From NCBI GenBank assembly GCA_002338515.1, contig DDIL01000052.1, positions 1 through 10,261 on the forward strand: a DNA stretch of 10,261 nucleotides, in the 5' to 3' direction. The notes under the pieces were generated by a model, which was given only the letters and a program-made list of their open reading frames with translations, made no database searches and was not told the DNA's origin. This DNA comes from Glaciecola sp. UBA1851 (GTDB taxonomy: Bacteria; Pseudomonadota; Gammaproteobacteria; Enterobacterales; Alteromonadaceae). Position numbers and translations under genes: made by a program. Positions 7,119-10,261 of this stretch are shown here, piece by piece. Every line of letters begins with the position of its first letter. Within the stretch, counting starts at the first letter, position 1.

Positions 7119-7181
7119 AAACATAGTACTTTGTATTAATCACTATTACAGTGCCAACGTATTTCAAAAAGTACTATGTTT
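7119..7181. repeat. Perfect 14-bp inverted repeat flanking a putative promoter
   Basis: AAACATAGTACTTT (7119-7132) and AAAGTACTATGTTT (7168-7181) are exact reverse complements separated by 35 bases. A candidate - strand promoter lies across this interval, with one arm overlapping its -10 and the other just upstream of its -35. That arrangement fits a pair of regulator sites. The second arm is followed by TTT on the + strand, but the long loop and lack of an upstream + strand gene argue against a terminator. Confidence 0.55.
7130..7157 (-). promoter_or_regulatory. Candidate promoter for the small membrane protein gene
   Basis: On the - strand TTGGCA (7152-7157, five of six matches to the -35 consensus) is followed after 16 bases by TACAAA (7130-7135, four of six matches to the -10 consensus). 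It would start transcription around 7123, giving a leader of about 55-60 bases. The call is based on consensus match only. Confidence 0.3.
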
Positions 7182-7290
7182 TTCATACATCCGTTACATG
7201 TACTGTAGCAACTCTGATGCCATAATATTTTCGCAATTAAATCAGTCGCTTATTTCAAACAGTGTATTTACAAATGCACCGATATTAATC

Positions 7291-7331
7291 AAATTTACTA
7301 ACATTTAGTAAATTTAACACGCTTTTACTAA
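7291..7331. repeat. AT-rich dyad with a third copy of TTTACTAA
   Basis: AAATTTACTAA (7291-7301) and TTAGTAAATTT (7305-7315) form an 11-bp perfect inverted repeat around a three-base centre. The core TTTACTAA recurs as a direct copy at 7324-7331. Three spaced copies of one octamer look like a binding-site cluster, but there is no adjacent intact gene that it obviously controls. Confidence 0.4.
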
Positions 7332-7347
7332 ATGATGACCAGGTTAG

Positions 7348-7494
7348 TTGGCTATAAAAATACAAAGCAATGTAGAGGTTATTGAAAGTTATAGAGAAGC
7401 AGATAGCGAAGACGGTACAAAATGAATTTATCTAGATTTTGAAAGAGTTTGCAAGGCTGAATGGGAAATAAAAAGTGAAATCACAAAAAACTAA
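7348..7494 (+). pseudogene. Possible broken small gene
   Basis: The stretch from 7068 to 7545 has no intact gene. Within it, one frame from a TTG at 7348 reads protein-like: LAIKIQSNVEVIESYREA and more, then a TGA at 7423-7425, then the same frame continues as IYLDFERVCKAEWEIKSE to a TAA at 7492. The composition (charged and amphipathic, few low-complexity residues) on both sides of a single stop suggests a former gene of about 48 codons inactivated by a nonsense change. The start codon is weak and no homologue is known to me, so chance is a real alternative. Confidence 0.22.
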
Positions 7495-7529
7495 AAGCAA
7501 ATAAATACCGTGCTGATTAAACAACACGG
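7494..7529 (-). terminator. Rho-independent terminator after the conserved 474-residue protein gene
   Basis: On the - strand CCGTGTTG (7522-7529) pairs with CAGCACGG (7508-7515) across a six-base loop, an 8-bp stem with one G-U pair. It is followed by the T-rich run TATTTATTTGCTTTT. It begins about 17 bases after the stop codon of the gene ending at 7546. Confidence 0.7.
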
Positions 7530-7545
7530 CAATATCTTATCTGTA

Positions 7546-8970
7546 CTACTTTCGAGGTTTTTTAAACCCAAAGAATCCATTTTCAATAATTTGTTCAGAT
7601 ACCTTCTCTGGCACTAATGCTTCCCAATCGCCTCTTCCCTGTTTCAATTGTTTGAGAACTTCACGAGAGTATATTTTAAACAGTTCTAAATCGGTATTTT
7701 CTAACCCTGTAAGGAAGTCGTTCTCTAATAAATGTCGATACAAAAACCTTAAGTGATCTTGCACTTTTAATTCTTTATATTCTCTTAATTCACCCTCAGC
7801 ATTCAGCTCTGGATAAATAAACATGCGTGTATTGTCTGGGAATAGTTTACCGAAACCTTCTAAAATACCTCCTTCAACACCACGATAAGAATCTTCATCA
7901 AATATTTGTTTTAGGTTAGTTAAGCCCACCACTATACCTATCTCTTTTTTCGTGTACTGTCGGAAATACTCTCTTAACTTGAAATAACGCGTATAGTCGG
8001 AAATCATCACGTTATAACCAAGTGAATTGAGTATTTGAACCCGCTGCACTAAGTCTTCTTCAGGCACTTGGTTATCGTTACCTCTATTATCATTTAATGA
8101 TATTTCGGCAATCACCACCGTATCTTTTTCACTTACGTCAGGCAATTCATAAAATGCTTTCTTACCTTGTTCAATCATATCTACATTAAGGTTAGTAACT
8201 GGCCTGAATGACCCTCTAATAGTTAACACGTTTTTCTTGTAAAGCACTTCAGATGGCACACCAATAGTACCGTCTGCTTTGAAAATAATTGCGCGTGTTT
8301 TCCAGCTACGTATTAGATGTAAATTAATGGCTCTATTGTCAATATCTTCAAAGTAAGGGCCCACAAACTCCATTGAATCTATTTCAATTCTGCCTGGTTT
8401 GATGCCATCAGAAAGAGAATCAATCATCATTTTGGGGTTTTCAAAATAGTAGAAAACTGCGTAAATGAGATTGACGCCCAAAACGCCCAAGGCTTGCTGT
8501 TGAGCTTCTGCATTGTCGTCGTGCATACGTACATGAATTTTTATATTTGAAGGCTCTGCACCCGGATACATTTGCGCTCGAACACCACACCAAGCATGGC
8601 ACTCATTTTTGCTATTAAAACTTTTTGCAGCAACCGTAGCGGCATAAGCAAAGTATCGTGATGAGCGTGAACGCGCTTCTGATACTCGTTCTAATACCAA
8701 GTCAAGCTCTTGTGACATCATGGCCTTTACACGCGACTTACTCACGTATCGTCTGTCTTCTTGAACACCGTAAATCGCATCTGAAAACTGCATATCGTAA
8801 GCAGACATGGTTTTAGCAATAGTGCCCGCAGCAGCGCCTGCTAAGAAAAACTGCCTAGCCACCTCTTGCCCTGCGCCTATTTCAACAATGGTGCCATACT
8901 TTTTATCATCTAAATTGATGCGTAACGCTTTTTGCGCGGTGGTACGACTGCTGACTGCTTTAGTTTCCAT
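7546..8970 (-). CDS. Conserved hypothetical protein, cytoplasmic, function not established
   Basis: The 474-residue protein has no signal peptide or membrane helix and is soluble in composition. The N-terminal half contains blocks that I recognise as strongly conserved in a widespread bacterial family: KYGTIVEIGAGQEVARQFF (24-42), then GTIAKTMSAYDMQFSDAIYG (49-68), and later SFRPVTNLNVDMIEQGKKAF. I know of no experimentally supported function and see no classical catalytic or nucleotide-binding motif; EIGAGQ only loosely resembles a glycine-rich loop. A Cys-His-x-x-Cys cluster (Cys124, His125, Cys128) and the His/Asp-rich HVRMHDDNAE segment (146-155) could bind metal, which is speculation. 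The C-terminal half looks alpha/beta. The ATG at 8970 has a GGAGA Shine-Dalgarno at 8975-8979. The gene has its own terminator and is separated from the upstream oxygenase gene by about 197 bases, so it is probably transcribed alone or partly by read-through. Confidence 0.82.
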   Translation of the reverse strand: METKAVSSRTTAQKALRINLDDKKYGTIVEIGAGQEVARQFFLAGAAAGTIAKTMSAYDMQFSDAIYGVQEDRRYVSKSRVKAMMSQELDLVLERVSEARSRSSRYFAYAATVAAKSFNSKNECHAWCGVRAQMYPGAEPSNIKIHVRMHDDNAEAQQQALGVLGVNLIYAVFYYFENPKMMIDSLSDGIKPGRIEIDSMEFVGPYFEDIDNRAINLHLIRSWKTRAIIFKADGTIGVPSEVLYKKNVLTIRGSFRPVTNLNVDMIEQGKKAFYELPDVSEKDTVVIAEISLNDNRGNDNQVPEEDLVQRVQILNSLGYNVMISDYTRYFKLREYFRQYTKKEIGIVVGLTNLKQIFDEDSYRGVEGGILEGFGKLFPDNTRMFIYPELNAEGELREYKELKVQDHLRFLYRHLLENDFLTGLENTDLELFKIYSREVLKQLKQGRGDWEALVPEKVSEQIIENGFFGFKKPRK

Positions 8971-8993
8971 GAGTTCTCCAGCTATTTAGCTAT

Positions 8994-9005
8994 GTAAAAT
9001 TTTAC
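8994..9005. promoter_or_regulatory. Perfect 12-bp palindrome upstream of the 474-residue protein gene
   Basis: GTAAAATTTTAC is a perfect palindrome ending 23 bases before the ATG at 8970. Its position in the leader fits a repressor operator. The sequence is AT-rich, so chance occurrence is possible. The rest of 8971-9165 shows no convincing promoter or hairpin to me. Confidence 0.3.
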
Positions 9006-9165
9006 TTGGGTTAACATGTTGGGTTATCGGCAAGTGCGAATAAATCGTGACTTCTTAATGACTTACAGCCTAATAAATTCTGCTGCTTATCACAAGGATA
9101 GATATATAAGATAAAAGGATAATGTTATTACAAAATTATGTTTTGACTAAATAATGGTAATAGAT

Positions 9166-10179
9166 CTACTTTGAAAACACTCTAATGAAGTGTTCTAGTT
9201 CTAATCGCGCTTTATCATTTTTCTCATCTAACCATCCTTTTGCATGTTTCGGTATGTGTTCATGAGACTTCTTTGGGTCGTCAAACGCATAGTATTGTAG
9301 CATGCTTGCAAACGCTTTTTGTTGCGCTTTTGGTAAATGCCGAAATGCCTGCATAGCATGTAATATCGCCGCTAGCGGTTTGGCTGTGCCTAAGTCGCTA
9401 TCGTTCCACCAATAATTCACCAATATATTAAAACTAGAGAGAGACTGCACATGATGCCACCAAGGCGTAGGGATATAAATCGCATCACCCGGCGCTAGCT
9501 CAATAGATAATGCATGTTCATAAGCAGACGCATATTTAGGATGTTGAGTTAAATCTGGTTCAAGAATATTCACTAGGCTAATTGGCTGACCAGCGGGCGT
9601 AAACTCCAATGGTCCAATATATAAATTTTCGGTTTGTTGCGGGGGGAACAAGGTAAACCTGCGCTTGCCAGCCACTACCACTGCAATATTATCTGATTCA
9701 TCAAAATGCGGGGCTACCACCACTTTATTTCCAAACCAAATAAAAGGAGTTAAGGTATTTTCTACCAATGGGTTATCTATTTGTGGAAGTAACTTATCAA
9801 AATACTGTTCTATGGGGACACATTGCGCGGCATAATCTGCCTCTTGTGTATCGGTTAGCATTCGCTCTAAACCCTTTTCCAAAGGCAGTTCTGCTACACC
9901 AAAATTCATAGCGGTCATATCTTGATTGTAAAACATGCGGCTATTTTCTGTTGTAGGAATACGACTTAATGACATAGGCTTGCTAAGCACACTTGCACAT
10001 GACTTCAAATAGCTATGCATATTTTGTTGATTATTGGCTGCTTTTACAGGCTCCCAATTTGAAGCAAAGTCTTGTATAACAAAAGGCATGCCCATAGGCT
10101 TAAGTTCATGCTCAAATTCTACTTTTGTCACATTGGTATGAATGCTGGGTTTAGGCAGTTTGCTTAAATCAAATGTCAC
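9166..10179 (-). CDS. Cupin-like/JmjC-type Fe(II)/2-oxoglutarate-dependent oxygenase
   Basis: The protein belongs to the cupin_8 (FIH/JmjC-like) group of non-heme iron oxygenases. Numbered from the upstream TTG at 10191 (12 bases longer), the iron-binding triad is visible: His162 and Asp164 in VVAPHFDESDN, and His246 in YIPTPWWHHVQSL. The segment GKRRFTLFPPQQ (175-186) is typical of the family between the two halves of the triad. The C-terminal 70 residues are helical, as in related bacterial proteins. Expected chemistry is hydroxylation of a protein or small molecule using O2 and 2-oxoglutarate in the cytoplasm; the substrate is unknown. There is no ATG near the N-terminus. The GTG at 10179 has GAGAG five bases upstream, whereas the TTG at 10191 has no ribosome binding site, so the GTG is chosen. 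It has no overlap with, or clear functional link to, the neighbouring gene. Confidence 0.85.
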   Translation of the reverse strand: MTFDLSKLPKPSIHTNVTKVEFEHELKPMGMPFVIQDFASNWEPVKAANNQQNMHSYLKSCASVLSKPMSLSRIPTTENSRMFYNQDMTAMNFGVAELPLEKGLERMLTDTQEADYAAQCVPIEQYFDKLLPQIDNPLVENTLTPFIWFGNKVVVAPHFDESDNIAVVVAGKRRFTLFPPQQTENLYIGPLEFTPAGQPISLVNILEPDLTQHPKYASAYEHALSIELAPGDAIYIPTPWWHHVQSLSSFNILVNYWWNDSDLGTAKPLAAILHAMQAFRHLPKAQQKAFASMLQYYAFDDPKKSHEHIPKHAKGWLDEKNDKARLELEHFIRVFSK

Positions 10180-10184
10180 GTTTG

Positions 10185-10189
10185 CTCTC
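10185..10189 (-). promoter_or_regulatory. Shine-Dalgarno deciding the GTG start of the oxygenase
   Basis: GAGAG on the - strand stands five bases before the GTG at 10179. The competing TTG at 10191 is preceded only by A-rich sequence, and an in-frame TAA lies a few codons further upstream, so no longer ATG start exists. Confidence 0.45.
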
Positions 10190-10205
10190 AATTTTTGAAA
10201 TACTA

Positions 10206-10211
10206 TTTATA
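10206..10211 (-). promoter_or_regulatory. Candidate -10 element of the oxygenase gene
   Basis: TATAAA on the - strand matches the sigma-70 -10 box in five of six positions and would place the transcription start some 15-20 bases before the GTG. No good -35 is seen at standard spacing (TTAATG at 15 bases is the nearest), so this is tentative. Confidence 0.28.
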
Positions 10212-10261
10212 CTATCAGTTTATTTTCATTAAGCAGTTATTTTCAACAATAAAAACCACAG

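Noticed and set aside
7168..7190. Terminator formed by the 14-bp inverted repeat
   Set aside because: The loop is 35 bases, the stem is AT-rich and no + strand gene precedes it closely; a regulatory role is more likely.
9127..9159. Terminator after the oxygenase gene
   Set aside because: Only short A/T-only pairings such as CAAAA/TTTTG are present, with no stable stem followed by a T-tract.
1..10261. tRNA/rRNA genes, CRISPR arrays, insertion sequences or transposase genes
   Set aside because: No cloverleaf, rRNA segment, regularly spaced repeat series or transposase-like protein was found on either strand.

Overview
The window is AT-rich (mostly T/A at third codon positions) and gene-dense. 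It looks like the chromosome of a marine gammaproteobacterium of the Alteromonadales type. That assignment rests on the general character of the proteins and on familiarity with the conserved genes on the right, not on a marker gene.

Left two-thirds (149-6752, + strand): one tightly packed five-gene cluster. It encodes an ECF-like sigma-70 factor with an unusual C-terminal hydrophobic tail, a single-pass membrane protein shaped like an anti-sigma factor, a heme peroxidase of the animal peroxidase (peroxidase-cyclooxygenase) superfamily, a 145-residue protein I do not recognise, and a 1064-residue exported TPR-CHAT protein with an intact caspase-like His/Cys pair. The first three genes overlap by 8 and 4 bases. 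The last two follow after 20 and 29 bases, so co-transcription is likely. A plausible reading is a membrane signalling or stress module: sigma and anti-sigma control expression, the CHAT protein acts as a periplasmic protease or sensor, and the peroxidase is an oxidative effector. This is inference. It is the most interesting content of the window.

Middle (6753-7545): a small two-helix membrane protein gene on the - strand with its own hairpin terminator. A decayed partial copy of this gene lies at the extreme left edge of the window, so the five-gene cluster sits between two related copies. Next comes about 480 bases without an intact gene. It holds a 14-bp inverted repeat, an AT-rich dyad cluster, a possible broken small gene and a terminator.

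Right (7546-10191, - strand): a conserved 474-residue cytoplasmic protein of unestablished function, and a JmjC/cupin-like Fe(II)/2-oxoglutarate oxygenase whose best start is a GTG. About 197 bases separate them, with a perfect 12-bp palindrome close to the downstream gene. These look like ordinary chromosomal genes with no obvious link to the sigma-CHAT cluster.
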